Shown: positions 1 to 13,329 of the stretch, one piece after another
Layout of the letters: the number at the start of each line of letters is the position of its first letter
How positions within the stretch are numbered: the stretch's first letter is position 1
Origin: Stictocephala bisonia
Taxonomy: Eukaryota > Arthropoda > Insecta > Hemiptera > Membracidae
Direction: 5' to 3'
Assembly (NCBI GenBank): GCA_035578905.1
Contig: JAQJVL010000127.1
Span: 930,001-994,000, forward strand
DNA length: 64,000 nt
Notes under the pieces: generated by a model
What the model was told of the DNA's origin: nothing
Seen by the model: only the letters and a program-made list of their open reading frames with translations
Databases searched by the model: none
Made by a program: the position numbers and the translations under genes

Positions 1-231
1 TGAATTTGCATTATACTTCATTGAAGTAAGTCGCTTACTTAAAAAAAAAATAAGAACATATATATAAACTGTAACTAGTAAGGCTAATTTTTACAGTGGT
101 TTGAATCCCAAAACACATTAAAAATTCAAACTGACAGACTGTTCAAGGTTTATTTAACAAAGATGTGAACAACATCCTATTGCTTGTTCAAGGAAGTATT
201 GCTTGATTTAAGGTGAATATAAACGATTACT

Positions 232-610
232 TGAGTGCAGGATGACTTGTGTATTCATGTTACTATTCTATTTTGAGCTAAGAATGAATCGTATATTAAT
301 ATTCCAAAAGACAGGGAAACTAAGGGACATACAGTTTTACATTAAATCTGATCCAAGTAGTACTTGTCTGATTTTCAGCTGATTAATATAGCCGGATACT
401 CAGTCATCTGAGTCTTGACTACTACCCAACACGGACACCCCAAACTTGTCTAGTAGTGTCTACCCCAATGGCAACCACTGAGCGGAAGGTCATGTCTCAT
501 GTCTCTATTAGGTGGCACGACTTTATAACATACCACCTATAAACTTCGCAATGCTTTGTCTCCAAGTAGCTGAGTTAAAGAACAACTCCAATAGTTCCGT
601 CGTCTTAACC
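232..610 (+). repeat. Family A dispersed repeat, copy 1 (diverged)
   Basis: This is a degenerate copy of the roughly 430-bp repeat found at least 12 times in the window. Shared blocks include the 'cagctgat' segment, the 'acccaacacggacaccccaaactt' type segment, the 'ggcaaccactgagcgga' segment and the 'ccaagtagctgagtt' end. Orientation here is defined as the strand reading 'gtccacgtcgatggcaacca' in better copies. No coding capacity is seen. Confidence 0.65.
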
Positions 611-2130
611 AAGAAAGGTAAAAGTTCTGTCATGCTTAGATTTTTCTATCTTCTAAAGCTTTAAAGATTCCTATATTCACTGGACTTCCTTTTAACCTTG
701 TATGAGGGTAGGGTTATATTTATATGGTTACATATGTATATGTATCAATGAACCAGATTATCTATGGTATCCTAGAGAAGAAAGAAACAGAGTTGCATCC
801 AAAATTGCATTAATTTGTGTCGAGTTAGAAACTTGAGGTGTCGAGTAGTTGGTTTTCCATGTCACTCTGTGGAGGGCCAGACCATCCCCATTATCACTCC
901 CTCCCCCATTCCTCTCCACATCCTCAAGATAAGTAGTAAGTATTGCTGAATATTTATAAATGTTTACGTAAGCTGTAAACTAATTCTAACTTCCTCTGAG
1001 GTGTTTCATGTGGCCATAAAAAGTGACATCTGTATGTTTTTACTCTTAATAGCATTAAAAAAGGCTTTATCTAATTCAGTGGCAGCTTCTAGATTAGGAA
1101 CAGCTTTCTCTAGAGCTGTTGTGTTAGTAAGAAATTAGTATTTATTATTTTAACTACCCATTTAAGCCTTTAAAAGTTGAATCCTTTAACAGTTGGAATT
1201 GAGTTGAATCCTGGTACTGGCCGTAAAAAATTAGCTACGTAACAAATTTAGTACTCAAACATATAAAGAAATGTTATCCATTAACACGTAAATTCCAACA
1301 GAGATTTTATCAAGAAGGCAAGATGAAGGTGTATGAAGCTCTAACGCGTTCACAAACAACTCAGAAGTTTTCTCTTTTAGTTGGATCAACCACAACTGAA
1401 GTAGTGTTGACCATCGATGAGAGAGTCTCAGACATTCTAAACTTTGGACAAGTTATATTTGTTTGTCTTCACAGTTTGATTTTGTAAAATAAACTTTTAC
1501 CAGAACCTTTTCCATTTTCTGTAATATAAGAGCAAGGTGATATTATTAGAGAGTGTTAAATTTAATTTGGAATTCTTTTACAATACATTTAAAACATTTA
1601 GTTGACACAAAGTAAACGATTTAATAACCTGATAATTCTAAAAATAAGGATATATTAGATTTAAATTTGTTTTCATATTGAAGGAATAATTTAATCAAGT
1701 TATTAGTTTTTAAACGTAGCTTTTATTTTAAAACTTATTTTGATAGGATAGTTTTATTTATAGTTATTTTGTTATATTCTACACTTTTAAAGGATTAGTA
1801 ATTTAGGATGATAATTAAATAAATTCCACATAACAAGTTTAAAAACAATATTACTTGAAGAAGATTGTTAAATTAAGGATATTTATATTCCTATTGATAA
1901 TCCTCTGTTTTCGTGTCTATTGAATTTTGATTACATATAATTGAATACATGATACCACATGCTTGTGGCTTTAATTAATTTGTGAAAAGTACCAAGAATA
2001 CCAGACGACTACTTGATTTTTATATTAAACTAAGGTTATTTTAATTAATTATATCAGTAAATTTGTTGGAACTAGGAATCAACTAGTATGATAAATATTG
2101 CAAGTATCTGTTAACCAGCTGTATACGTGA
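611..2130. other. AT-rich spacer, nothing recognised
   Basis: No open frame of note, RNA gene or clear repeat was seen apart from scattered A/T tracts. Confidence 0.5.
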
Positions 2131-2134
2131 ATAT

Positions 2135-2888
2135 CTACAAGCACTAATCAAATTGTTTGCAGTGAGCTACTCATTAAAAGTCACTGGCAACCATCTTTCT
2201 ACGTTAATTTCTACAAGCACTTATCAAATTGTTTGTAGCAAGCTGCTTATTACAAGTCACTGGCAACCATCTTTCTACGTTAATTTCTACAAGCACTTAT
2301 CAAATTGTTTGTAGTAAGCTGCTCATTATAATTCACTGACAACCATATTTCTACGATAATGTCTACAAGCACTTATCAAGTTGTTTGCAGTAAGCTGCTT
2401 TTTACAAGTCACCGGCAACCATCTTTCTACGATAATGTCTACAAACACTTATCAAGTTGTTTGCAGTAAGCTGCTTTTTACAAGTCACCGGCAACCATCT
2501 TTCTACGATAATGTCTACAGCACTTATCAAGTTGTTTGTAGTAAGCTGCTTTTTACAAGTCACCGGCAAACATTTTTCTACGATAATGTCTACAAGCACT
2601 TATCAAGTTTTTTGCAGTAAGCTGCTTTTTACAAGTCACCGGCAACCATCTTTCTACGATAATGTCTACAGCACTTATCAAGTTGTTTGTAGTAAGCTGC
2701 TTTTTACAAGTCACCGGCAACCATCTTTCTACGATAATGTCTACAAGCACTTATCAAGTTGCTTGTAGCAAGCTACTTTTTACAAGTCACTGGCAACCAT
2801 CTTTTTACGCTAATGACTACAAGCACTTGTCATAATTGCTTGTAGCAAGCTACTTATTACAAATCATTGGCAACCATATTTCTACGTT
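2135..2888. repeat. Minisatellite, unit about 76 bp, about 10 copies
   Basis: Tandem units contain 'ctacaagcacttatcaa', 'gtttgtagtaagctgct' and 'ggcaaccatctttctacg' in fixed order. Central copies (about 2340-2760) are nearly identical, while the outer copies are more diverged, as expected when an array homogenises from its middle. Some units lack one or two bases ('ctacagcactt' instead of 'ctacaagcactt'), which shifts reading frames and argues against coding. The short open frames on both strands here are by-products of the repeat. Confidence 0.9.
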
Positions 2889-2889
2889 G

Positions 2890-4310
2890 TTCCAGAACCA
2901 TTTTCTGGCATATAATTATATTGTTTAAAGAATACCAATAACAATATATTTATTTCACGTCAAAGACCAAAACTCATATTTCTTCCTAACTTTATGGTAA
3001 ACCATGGTTTAAATGTTTAAAAGCGATAAAAAAACAAATATAATTCAATGTGTCTGCGTTATATGTTACGAGAACATCTTCAATTAAGTTTTTAATGAAA
3101 ATTAAATAAGCTATACATTTAGACTAGTGGCTAATCTTCAAAATGTATTTTTGTATTGGTGCTAAACATCATAATTAAAAACTCACAAGATTTAAAATAA
3201 GTACTGATGTTTATGAGGAGTTGCAAAGTAATATTTTCAAAATAAATATTGGATAAGCTATTTATACTTGAGTTCTATTTCATGCCGATACAATTTCTGG
3301 AATCTCAAGCGATGATTTGGAAACAATATTGTTTAGCGTCTTAATTTTAAACCAGTGTTGTCTACTCCGGTGAAGATACGATGATTACATTTTTAGGAAT
3401 CATTTTAAATATTACTGTTCGGAAATTTGATTTATATACAAAAATGTCTTGCTTTACATTTATAAATTCAAAAGCTAAAAGCCCAAAATGGTTTAAAATA
3501 TTTTGATATTTAAAATAAAACTTATATTTCTTTATGGTAATACCAAATAAAACACGTTTTGCTATCTTATCTAATCTATCGAGGTTTCTAAAAATTACCT
3601 ATCCCATACTTCGGAATGGTAATTTCTTAAGATTTCTGATAGTAGTTTCAACATTACTCAAAGAAGACATTGTTTATGTTGTCAGTCAGTCAATCATACT
3701 TATTATCATAAGGAAAATAAATTATTTCATTGAAATTGTCCAACATTTCTTGTTTAAAAATAATATTATACTACTAATTTATCAAAAAGCAAGATCCAAA
3801 CGAAACTTATAGATACAGTACCATGTAAAATATCCAAATCTTTACAAAGAGGAGTTTTCACTTGTTGGCCATTTTATAAACAATTTCAGAGAGAAAGCCA
3901 TGAAAGGGTCATTAATAAAAGGAGTTAATCTTAAAGTAATCAAGACAACCAGCAAACAGATTTATTTAGAGGAATTAGTTGGCCTTGTGTTGTAATTACA
4001 CTTTGCTTAAGATAAGACAGAATATTTTATCACCCCTTGTTTATTGCACATTATTAAAATAAATGTTTGTTGTATTTTTCCAAGACTCTTATTATTCACA
4101 GGTGTTGCAGATAGTTGTCTGCGTCATAAGGCAATAGCGTGATTTTAAAACATATTCTTATATTACATATTAGCTGTACTCTGTAACATATGTAAGAGAA
4201 TTGCCTTTGCATCTCATTAAATAATAGCATGAATACTATAAAACAGTAAATTAATAAACATAACGTCTATATGGGATTATACAAAACTATGTAAATTATA
4301 AAACTGTTAT
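2890..4310. other. AT-rich spacer, nothing recognised
   Basis: A 92-codon open frame (3534-3812, +) has a low-complexity, AT-driven composition and no recognisable domain. No other structure was seen. Confidence 0.5.
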
Positions 4311-4311
4311 A

Positions 4312-4830
4312 CCAGTATGGGTGGCCGAGGGTTCGTGAACATCATAAAGTAATGACGGGGTTGCCATCAACGTTATGCGTGTATGAATGGATGAAAGTAC
4401 GTAAAAAATGTAAAGTATTGACGGGTTTGTCATCAACAATATACGTGTGTGGGTGGATGAAAGTACGTCAAAAATGTAAAGTATTGATGGGTTTGTCATC
4501 AACATTATACGTGTGGGTGGATGAAAATACGTCAACATTGTAAAGTATTGACGGGTTTGTCATCAACATTATACGTGTGTGGGTGGATGAAAGTACGTCA
4601 ACATTGTAAAGTAATGACGGGATTGCTATCAACGTTATACGTGTATGGGTCGATGAAAGTACGTCAACATTGTAAAGTAATGACGGGATTGCTATCAACG
4701 TTGTACGTGTATGGGTCGATGAAGGTTCGTCAACATTGTAAAGTATGGGTAAGAGGGAAATCATTGTTATGTGTGTGTGGTTGGGTGGAGGCAGCCAACA
4801 TTGTAAGGATGGAAGGGCCGTTTGTGCTAT
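4312..4830. repeat. Minisatellite, unit about 62-66 bp, about 7-8 copies
   Basis: Units carry 'gacgggtttgtcatcaaca', 'tacgtgtgtgggtggatga' and 'aagtacgtcaacattgtaa'. The 'gtgtatgggtgg' core resembles the G-rich half of the 36-bp minisatellite family, so the two may be distantly related. Both strands are open in several frames only because the units are close to multiples of three. Confidence 0.85.
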
Positions 4831-6654
4831 AGAAGTTTGGGTGCCCATCAACGTGTCACGTAAGTGGGAGAGTAAATACCAAATGGTATGGTAATGGCAT
4901 AGCGGTCAACACCACGTTACATATGATCACTAACTAGAGAAGGGTGTTATCTGCTTAACCATACGAACTGCTCATTATTTATTAAATAGTAGGATCTAGA
5001 TAACTAGTATCTGGACAGTGGGTTTATTATATGATAAAGTATAGTTAATTACTATTATGAAACGGATTTTACTCTCTAATTCAATGTTGGATTTTATAGT
5101 GTCTGTTGCCTAATAAATTAAAAAAGTTTCTAATATAAATATGTTTAAGCCAAGTTCTTTTTTATTGGATTTAAGTGCGGTTATTTAAAGTTATACCATT
5201 ATTAAATCATAAGTATGAATATTAAATTACATATTAGAATTAAAATAATTAATAATCAACCAAAATATTGGTCATTTAATAATTTCAACCCACTGGGATA
5301 TCCCAATATGGATAACTATAGAAAATTAATACCAAAATATCAATACAAGCTATAGACACTCATAGTCCTTAGTAATTTAATATTTTTGGATGCTTATTCT
5401 AAAATATTAATATTTAAAAGGCAATCATCATAAATAAAAATAATCATATATTCGTTAAATAAATTACAATTAATTTTTAAGAGAACTTATAAATTTTTTT
5501 TAGCTATTTTGTGACGCTTCTTTTCCTAGCGTATAATAAAACTAATACAATTATATTATTGATTTTCTGTTAAATTCAATATATAGCTAATTTTTCTTGA
5601 AACAACGTTTTACGTAATTTAAACTAAACTTCATTGATATCCAATAAAATTGCAATTTTAATTAGTCACATACTATTTTAATTTTTAATTGGTTGTAAAT
5701 ATATTAAAAGTAGTATAAAAAGTCCCAAAATATTTCAAAATCCACTGAATCCATCAATTAAGTAATGAAATATGTTAGTATTGTATATGCCTATCCTACA
5801 ATTGCATTCTCGTTGTAAAGAGTTTTCAAACAAATCTAATATTTGGACAACATGGTTTTCCCAAGAAAACGTTGCCATTTACCAGGATAAATGTTATATT
5901 CAGACAAAATCTACTTTAATATTCTCCAGTCCTACAAAGAACCTCTCCAGTCCAATTCTTGCTGATCTTTACGAAGCTCAGGAGTGTTAGCTACAAGACT
6001 CGCTTGAAACTAAATGTTCAAAGTTACACGAATAATACAAAACCAAGCAGCCACAATGGTTGAAGAATAAAATGTTATCTTTTGATAAGAGTAGAAGGTA
6101 AATAAATATCTCTGTAATAAAGAATGTCCTTATGTATTTAAATAATTGTGAAGTGTTAAAAAATTCTAATGTACATTTTACATACTGGTGGCTATTTTAA
6201 TATAACTTTAAAATAAAATTACAATATCAGAAATATAATAATATATTATAACTACTATATATGTACTTTATTACGTATATCATATATTGGTACTAAAAGA
6301 AAATGAAATATTAATTAACTATCAGTACTGTAGCTCAATGTATTCTAAAAGCTCCTATACATAAACGTACAGTCTGTGATATATTCTCCAAACTAAACAG
6401 ATACGGGTGCTGGGCCTTGGTTTGGTGTTGCTGCTAAAACTGGATCTATGTGAATAATACTAAACAAGGAATAAAAATTATAAATGTATTTTTACTTTTT
6501 TTAGAGCACTCTTTTACATTTAATCTATATTGTTTCATTGTACATTAACTATCATTACAGTTGTAAACTTTATTTTCTTTGTGTAATTAAGTAACTAGAT
6601 GAAACATTTAAGCTCCCCAGTACAATCATTTATGTCTAAAATACTCATGTACGT
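4831..6654. other. AT-rich spacer, nothing recognised
   Basis: The block includes a 72-codon open frame (5772-5990, +) with no recognisable family. Dense A/T tracts and no convincing splice or RNA structure were seen. Confidence 0.45.
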
Positions 6655-7025
6655 ATAGTGGTTTTGGCCCTCTCACTCCACAATATATGTAAAGTGGTGA
6701 TGACCCTACCGTCACCCACATACACGTACCCTGGTACTGGCCCTACCACCTACCAATGTACATACAGTAGTGACGATCCTCCCACCCACCTATACACATA
6801 CAGTGTTGATGACTCTCCCACCACCCCATAAAGGTACCTTGGTACTGGTCCTACCACCTACTAATGTACATACGGTAGTGACGATCCTCCCACCCACCTA
6901 TACACATACAGTGTTGATGACTCTCCAACCACCCCATACAAGTACCTTGGTGTTGACTCTACTTCCCACACGGGCACGTATCGTGTTTATATCGACCACC
7001 TTACTCCAGTCTTGGTGTACTTCAG
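6655..7025. repeat. C-rich compound minisatellite, about 36-bp monomers in a 120-bp higher-order unit
   Basis: Three or more slightly different monomers alternate ('ctaccacctac', 'cctcccacccaccta', 'ctctcccaccacccca') and the block of about 120 bp repeats: 6722-6840 is close to 6842-6960. The 'cccacccacctatacacatacagt' type monomer resembles the 36-bp arrays at 51 kb. Confidence 0.8.
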
Positions 7026-7104
7026 GGTAGAAAAACCACCTTCAGTGTAAAAAATAGTTTAGCTTTAATATAACTTGTGAATTATGAATAATACATGAAT
7101 AATT

Positions 7105-7375
7105 ATGTAAGGTTTCATTTGCTTCAAATGGGTTGACTTTATTCTTGTTAATAATTGCAGGCTTAGTCGAATTCATAAGTACACAGTGTTTATCAATATA
7201 TATGATATGACAATAACTAACATTAATTAACTATTAAGTTGTTTTTGAAAATTATTATATATTGTAGACATCTAAATTAATTGATTTTGCAGTAATTATA
7301 CATAAATTGTTACTTAAATTTTATGTGTGTGTATGTTTTTTCTCTTTTTCTTACTGTGTACTTAATACATAAATG
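7105..7375. repeat. Segmental duplication, copy 1
   Basis: It matches 8952-9300 over its whole length in the same order, for example 'aggcttagtcgaatt' / 'aggcttattcgaatt', 'gtacacagtg', 'attattatatatt', 'gtagtaattatat' type blocks and the 'cttactgtgtacttaa' end. Copies lie about 1.85 kb apart in the same orientation. Confidence 0.8.
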
Positions 7376-8951
7376 AAACAATTAAATTCTTATGTTATAA
7401 TTAAATTCATTGATTATGATGAACATTTTTTTTTTTTTTTACCTTACAGCCCTGTTTTGAATATTGCTATTTATCTGTCTTAAATGATGTGTCATAAAAC
7501 GTGAAAATGATCTTAAATGATAAAATATGAAAATATAGAATGTTATTTATGACATAAAGCTGTTTCAATAATATGCGAAGCAACACTTCTATTTTTATCA
7601 CACAATTTCTATGGAGATAATGAAACTAAAATAAAAATTTTATTATCTCTTTGAGAAACATCAAGAATATTTCAAGGAATATAATGGCTTGAATAATAAC
7701 GCAGCTTTTGTTGGTGGATTCTTTTCAAATTTATAACAATCTGAGTAGTTATGAAAGATCATTAGAATAATTACAAAGTAATGATGATAAAATTTGTGAA
7801 TTAGTGTTTTATGAACGTGTTAAATATATTTTAAAAGGTAAATATTCATCTTTGCATTTATGGGTTTAAATTATTGAGCCTTGAGAACAATTTGAATAAT
7901 TATGATTATTATACTAATTTTAGTTTAAAATACTAGTCGATAAGAATGATTTCTAAATAATTATTTGTAGGACACTAATCTCCTATTTAGGTAAACGTAA
8001 CTTAATAATTGTCAAGTCTCACTCACAATGTTGTACATGTATAATGATACAATACTTGATAAAATGGTTTTTCTTCAAGTAACACTATTGGTTGAAAACA
8101 TTAATATCAATTAATCAAAGAGAAAATGAAATTCAATAAGATAAGCATTTAAAATCCTTTGTTAAGAATTTTTAAAAATGTATTGTAAATAGATTTAACA
8201 TACAATCACTATGAATATAGGAAATTTTACAACTACCTTAAGCATATAAACAAATTCATAAAACCAAAAATAAGTACTAAACACATTGAAATCGATCGAA
8301 AGATACGTTATGTACTACGACAGACAAAAAAGGTGGGGGGGGGGGGGCGTCAACTGCATGTGTAAAGTTCATATGACTCGGTAATAGGTAGGATACAATC
8401 CGTTGGAAGAGTAGGGAGGGTGGACTCGTTGTTGTTATCAATTATCAATCATCAATTATGGAGTTGTCTTGTTCAAGGAATTATTTCATTATATAAAAGC
8501 TTTACGTGATCATTGTATTTTTTTGAATTGTAAACCTTTTAACTTTATAATTTTTGTGGAAAAAAAGTTAAGCTACGTGTAAAGGAAATTTTTTAATAAT
8601 TAAAATTTCAAGACCTACTTAATCGGTTCTGTAAAATATACAAAATTAATTAAACGCCATTGAACATCCAATAAGAAAACAAACTGTCAACATATTTTAT
8701 CTTAGCAACTATTTGTTCCTTGTTTACCATCCGTTAATGGAAGACGTCCAAGCCCTTTCCATTGTGAGTCGATTAATCTCTCGCAGTTTACATTGTTCTA
8801 CAAAGAAACTCATTTTTTTTTTATAAAAGGAAAGTATTTGTAAAAAAATGTCAACAACAGTACTTTAACAGTTTAATGATAATTTGGTTTTTCACATATA
8901 TTTTTAATAATGGTTTGTATTTACTTCAATTTAACTTCTAGAGCAATGGTA
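7376..8951. other. AT-rich spacer with a 13-base G run
   Basis: The only notable structure is an uninterrupted run of 13 G at 8335-8347 in otherwise AT-rich sequence. No gene is seen. Confidence 0.5.
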
Positions 8952-9160
8952 ATCATGTGAGGTTTAATTTACTTCAAATTTGTTGATTTTATTCTTCTGA
9001 AAAATAGTAGGCTTATTCGAATTGATATGTACACAGTGCTTGTAGGAGCATTTACAATAACTGAAAACAATTTTATTAAGTGGTATTTTAAACATTATTA
9101 TATATTTTAATCATCTTAATTAATGGATTGTGTAGTAATTATATATAAATTGTTAGTTCA

Positions 9161-9250
<90 letters not shown>

Positions 9251-9300
9251 TGCGCGCGTGCGCGCTTTTTTCTTTTTTTTTCTTACTGTGCACTTAAGTC
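8952..9300. repeat. Segmental duplication, copy 2, with expanded microsatellite
   Basis: This is a diverged direct copy of 7105-7375. The short 'tgtgtgtatg' stretch of copy 1 corresponds here to a long TG array, so the microsatellite grew inside the duplicated unit after, or differently from, the duplication. Confidence 0.8.
9163..9265. repeat. (TG)n microsatellite running into alternating CG/TG
   Basis: About 42 TG repeats are followed by 'gcgcgtgcgcgcgtgcgcgc'. The whole tract alternates pyrimidine and purine without a break for about 103 bp, the classic composition for left-handed Z-DNA. Confidence 0.95.
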
Positions 9301-9419
9301 AATTGATTCTACTTGATGAGTTAATGTTATCAAAATAAATAAATACAAACACAAGCTTCTTAAAGCTTCCTTAAGAACCTTAAAACCTCAATATGATATC
9401 AAATTAAATCCCATAGACA

Positions 9420-9560
9420 TTAAGGGTGTTCGTCCGACCGGCTAAGTTCAGCAATGGACGGAGTTTAGTTCTACGTTCCGCCACCACTGTCACCACAAGT
9501 AGCAAAGTGGATGCCTTGCTGGGAGAATTGGAGAGTTAAAAGCACTCTTTCTGCATATCC
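9420..9560. other. GC-richer island of unknown nature
   Basis: A stretch noticeably richer in G and C than its surroundings, with no open frame or recognised repeat. It could be a fragment of another dispersed repeat. Confidence 0.3.
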
Positions 9561-9954
9561 GGAGCACAAACTGGAATAACTCCCTTATTTATTGGAAACT
9601 TTATCAATAATGATTCAATGTATTATGAATCTTTTTTTGTGTTTTTTTGACCAAACATAATTGTACAAATTTCAAGTCTAAATTCGAACTACAACATTTA
9701 AAAAAGAAAAATTGGTTACACTTAAAAAAATATTCTATTTATTATCAGATTTAATTTACTCTAGGTTGATTAGTACCATTTTTTCACTATATTCTCAAAT
9801 ATATCACATGGTTTTTTAATGAGTTATGAACATAGAAAGGCCAAATTAGCCAATTTAGGTAGCCATATATCCATTTTTTTTTTTTATACTGTTTTCCCTT
9901 AACTCACTTATTACATGTAACAAGACAAATTATTTTCAAAAATAATTTTCGATT

Positions 9955-10165
9955 GAACGCCCTTTGGAGCGTTCGTGGCTCCAAGAACCTGATTCTACGC
10001 AGTTTGTCAGAGTTCGATTCCTGATGTGACCATGACGGTGTTTTTCCTGCCGGTGTGCGGTGGTTTGGTGGTTCTCAAGTCACGTTAAGCCGTTGGTCCC
10101 CAGGTTAAGTGTAAGAGTGAGCTTCTTAGCCCTAACTTCACCTAGTAAAATAATACGATACTTAA
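9955..10165 (+). repeat. tRNA-derived SINE family B, copy 1
   Basis: It has a tRNA-like B box ('gagttcgattcc', about 10010-10021) followed by a body shared with 53370-53565: 'gtcacgttaagccgtt', 'ggttaagtgtaagag', 'gcttcttagccctaa' and an A/T-rich end. It is known for SINEs that a tRNA-like head provides the internal RNA polymerase III promoter. The A box is weak, so the copy is probably old. Confidence 0.7.
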
Positions 10166-11354
10166 CTTAAACTGTTATTGACTATACAACTAACTTTATG
10201 TTTTGATGCTTATTCGGATTGTTTTTAAGAGACAAACAAGATGCGTTTCTTAATGAGTTTTAATTGGCTTCGAAATAACAAACTACGATACAGAAGTATT
10301 TGCTAAATACAGTGTAACAACGTTAATATTAGTATGTGCTTGAACGGACCACGATGCTAGAACTCACTTACACAGCCCTAACAATTAAACAATTTAATTA
10401 TTGAAAACTTTGGTGTCCAACTGTAGATTTTAATTGATGATTTTTTTTACGAAATATTCAAATGTCATTGCGCAACGACTATTGAAATGTGATTTATTTA
10501 TTTAAACATATAGATTAAAAATGTCAAAACATTCATATAAATTGAAAATCATAATCCGAACAAAGATCATTGAAAGTAACAAAAATAGACAACGGTTAAA
10601 CAAAATAGACCTTAAACTATGTGTGTTACGTATATTTCAGTAATTTTAGTGACTAAATACACTAGAATTATATGAATTTATTGAAAAAATAAACGCACTC
10701 CAAATTATGGAATAAACTACAATAACTTAAAAACCAAATTTATAATCTTCTTTTAGTACGAATACATTGATAAATATTTTTAAATTTGAAAAATGATACA
10801 GTTAAAATAATTATATTCCCAATCCTTGCTACATTTACAGCAAATTATACTGTTTAAATGTCATATTAGTTCTGGAAACATGGGACTACCGCTATGGTAT
10901 TGGTTTTGCGCAAAGCGAATATTGGTTTTGTAACATCCACACTCGATGCTCGCCTATTTGGTATCCATTTATAACAATCATACTATTATATTCCCTACTG
11001 GACCGTTTCAAAATATATAATAGTTGATCATAGTTTATTTATTACTCAGAAGTTACATGTTTTCTTTCCTTTATCTAAGTCCTATGTAATTTTATTTATT
11101 TAAAATTATCAGAAAATGTTATTTATTACAGATTAATACTAAGTTTAACTTGTCAAGTGTTTGTAGAAATGCGTTGACTACTCGCTTTAGTATTGTTTAT
11201 CTATACAACGATCAGATATAGACATAAGTTCGTGATAATATTTAACTATATTTATATGTCGATATTTTTCATACAATAAGAACATATTCTAAAGAATGAA
11301 TGTTTATTTATAATATTATTCATATACTTCCATTCTTATTGTACTGAGTGAATT
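10166..11354. other. AT-rich spacer, nothing recognised
   Basis: No gene or repeat was identified. Confidence 0.5.
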
Positions 11355-11357
11355 TGG

Positions 11358-11446
11358 ATGAGCCGGTGGCCGAGCGATCTAAGGCGTCAGGACTATGTAC
11401 CTAAGTTAGAGATAGCGCAGGTTCGAATCCTGGCCATGACTACTAG
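11358..11446 (+). tRNA. tRNA-Leu/Ser-like pseudogene or SINE head
   Basis: It contains a good A box ('tggccgagcgatctaagg') and a consensus B box ('ggttcgaatcc'), separated by a long variable region as in class II tRNAs (Leu/Ser). The acceptor ends ('gagccgg' against 'ccatgac') pair poorly and the anticodon arm has an eight-base loop with a mismatch, so a working tRNA is unlikely. It is either a decayed tRNA or the head of a tRNA-derived SINE; no body shared with another copy was found. Confidence 0.6.
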
Positions 11447-13325
11447 TTTTTATCAGACATATTCACCTTGTACTGTACCGGTTCTCCCCTTTACTTTTTG
11501 TAACAATTTCCCCACACAGATTAATATTATATATAGTATACGGGAAATACAAAAAGTAAGGATGAAGAAGTCTTTACTAAAAAAAGAGGCCCATTAGAAT
11601 TACGTCAACAAATATTTTTTTATCTTAGTTTTTTATCTTTGTAATTTACTGTCGTGTATTATAAACTAAACTTTAAAATTTCTGTATATTTACCCATCAC
11701 AATTATAATTAATGAGTATCTCAACGTTTAAATCTAATATACGTTTACATAAGTAGTTTATATGTTGAAATTGATTTTTACAATATATTAAAATACGCCG
11801 TAACTAAATAAGTAAATTAAATATCAAATTTATACAATAGGTTTAGAAACCTTCAATTAAAGGTTGTTAAAAATATATAAATATGCTTTCTGTCATTCAT
11901 ATATTTTTATATATTATTATGAATTTTCTTAATGTATTATTTGGACAAATTTTTCAAAATGTTTTGAACAAGATTAATAATTTTGAAACAAATATTTTAA
12001 GAGGATATTTTTGTTACAGTTAATGTTTTATTTACTTATTTATTCTTTTTTATGCTAATTGGTCGTCAATCATATTTTGTTACTTGTCTACATTGCTTTT
12101 CAAATTGTTACTTTTTCAACTCCAGACGTAAATTTTCTTTAGATCCAGGATTGAAGGTACAAAAGTATCTTTACCACCGTATGTTTTTGAGTGTATTGGT
12201 AGCTTTTTAACTAGTATTTCTACCAATCAAAACTAATGTTTCTGTGGTATAAAACTCTCTGTGAAATATTTTAGCACTGGTCTGTTTTCAATTTGACACT
12301 AGATTAAATAAGGTAATTCACCTCACTGTGAAAACATTTAAAGGTTTATTGGTGCAGCTTTCATGATACTTTACGATGTAATGTTTGCTGAACTGGTCAT
12401 TTCCCCTATTGTACATTAAACAATTGTATTTCCTTTCAGTTAAAACAATGTGCTCGTATGGTGGTTCAGGCTGGGGTTAAATTATTAATTAAGTAAGGGT
12501 ACTGTGTTTGGAAAACTGTTTTTATATTTTATAAAGCGTAAATGTGTATTTTTACTGTACCATTTACATATACATATATGTACTACATTTTGCTATAAAA
12601 ATGTATGATTTTCACAGTGTTATTTTGAGAATAGCTTTGTATTGAAATAAAGATACGAACCAAAGTTCTGACTAGTAACTTTAATTTATTTATTCATAAA
12701 CATAAGTCACAATTTTAACTTACATACATTAGCATTAAAATAAAATAGTTTAAGGCCTATACTATAAAATAGAAAAGTTTAGGCTTTATTTAACTATCAC
12801 CTAAAGTTATAAAATGCGTGTTAGGATAGTTAATTACGTTCATGGTATTCCAAAACTTCCCCAACCAAGCTGAGATTTGATTATCTGTCGAAAAGTTGTC
12901 CTCCCTCCCCAAGTTATATTGAGATCTGAACTTGTGCTGGTGAGAAAATGTTCATGAAACATGTTCCCAAGTCTGAAAGGGATTGTTGTGGATGTTTAGT
13001 TGTAGTTACTGTACAATTACAACTAGATTACTTATTTATTTTATATATCACCTCTTATCTTTAAGTATGATAATTAACTGTAAATATGTAAATAGTAAAT
13101 AAGTTAATTACAAATCACCCAACAAAGCGTGGTCCTAGAGCATATTCATTATCCATGTCATAAATGTTTCCTTCATCATCATTTTATTGGGCAATAAATA
13201 CGTTAATTTAGTTAATCATTCATTTCCTGTAATTAGGTAGAAAAAATTTATAATTGCTGCCACTCCATTTTGTTTTTATTTTTTATACAATTGTTCTCTT
13301 TAAAAAGTTAAAAATTACAATAGTG
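11447..13325. other. AT-rich spacer, nothing recognised
   Basis: No gene, RNA or tandem repeat was identified. Confidence 0.5.
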
Positions 13326-13329
13326 ATTC

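Noticed and set aside
2381..2768. Overlapping open frames of 65-103 codons on both strands
   Set aside because: These are 76-bp minisatellite artefacts; unit length is not a multiple of three and frames change from unit to unit.
2135..2888. Possible CRISPR-like array
   Set aside because: The units are repeated over their whole length with no unique spacers, and the context is eukaryotic.
9123..9338. 71-codon frame of alternating Cys-Val
   Set aside because: It is a translation of the TG microsatellite.
11358..11446. Functional tRNA-Leu gene
   Set aside because: A and B boxes are good, but acceptor and anticodon stems do not pair properly, so it is listed only as a pseudogene or SINE head.
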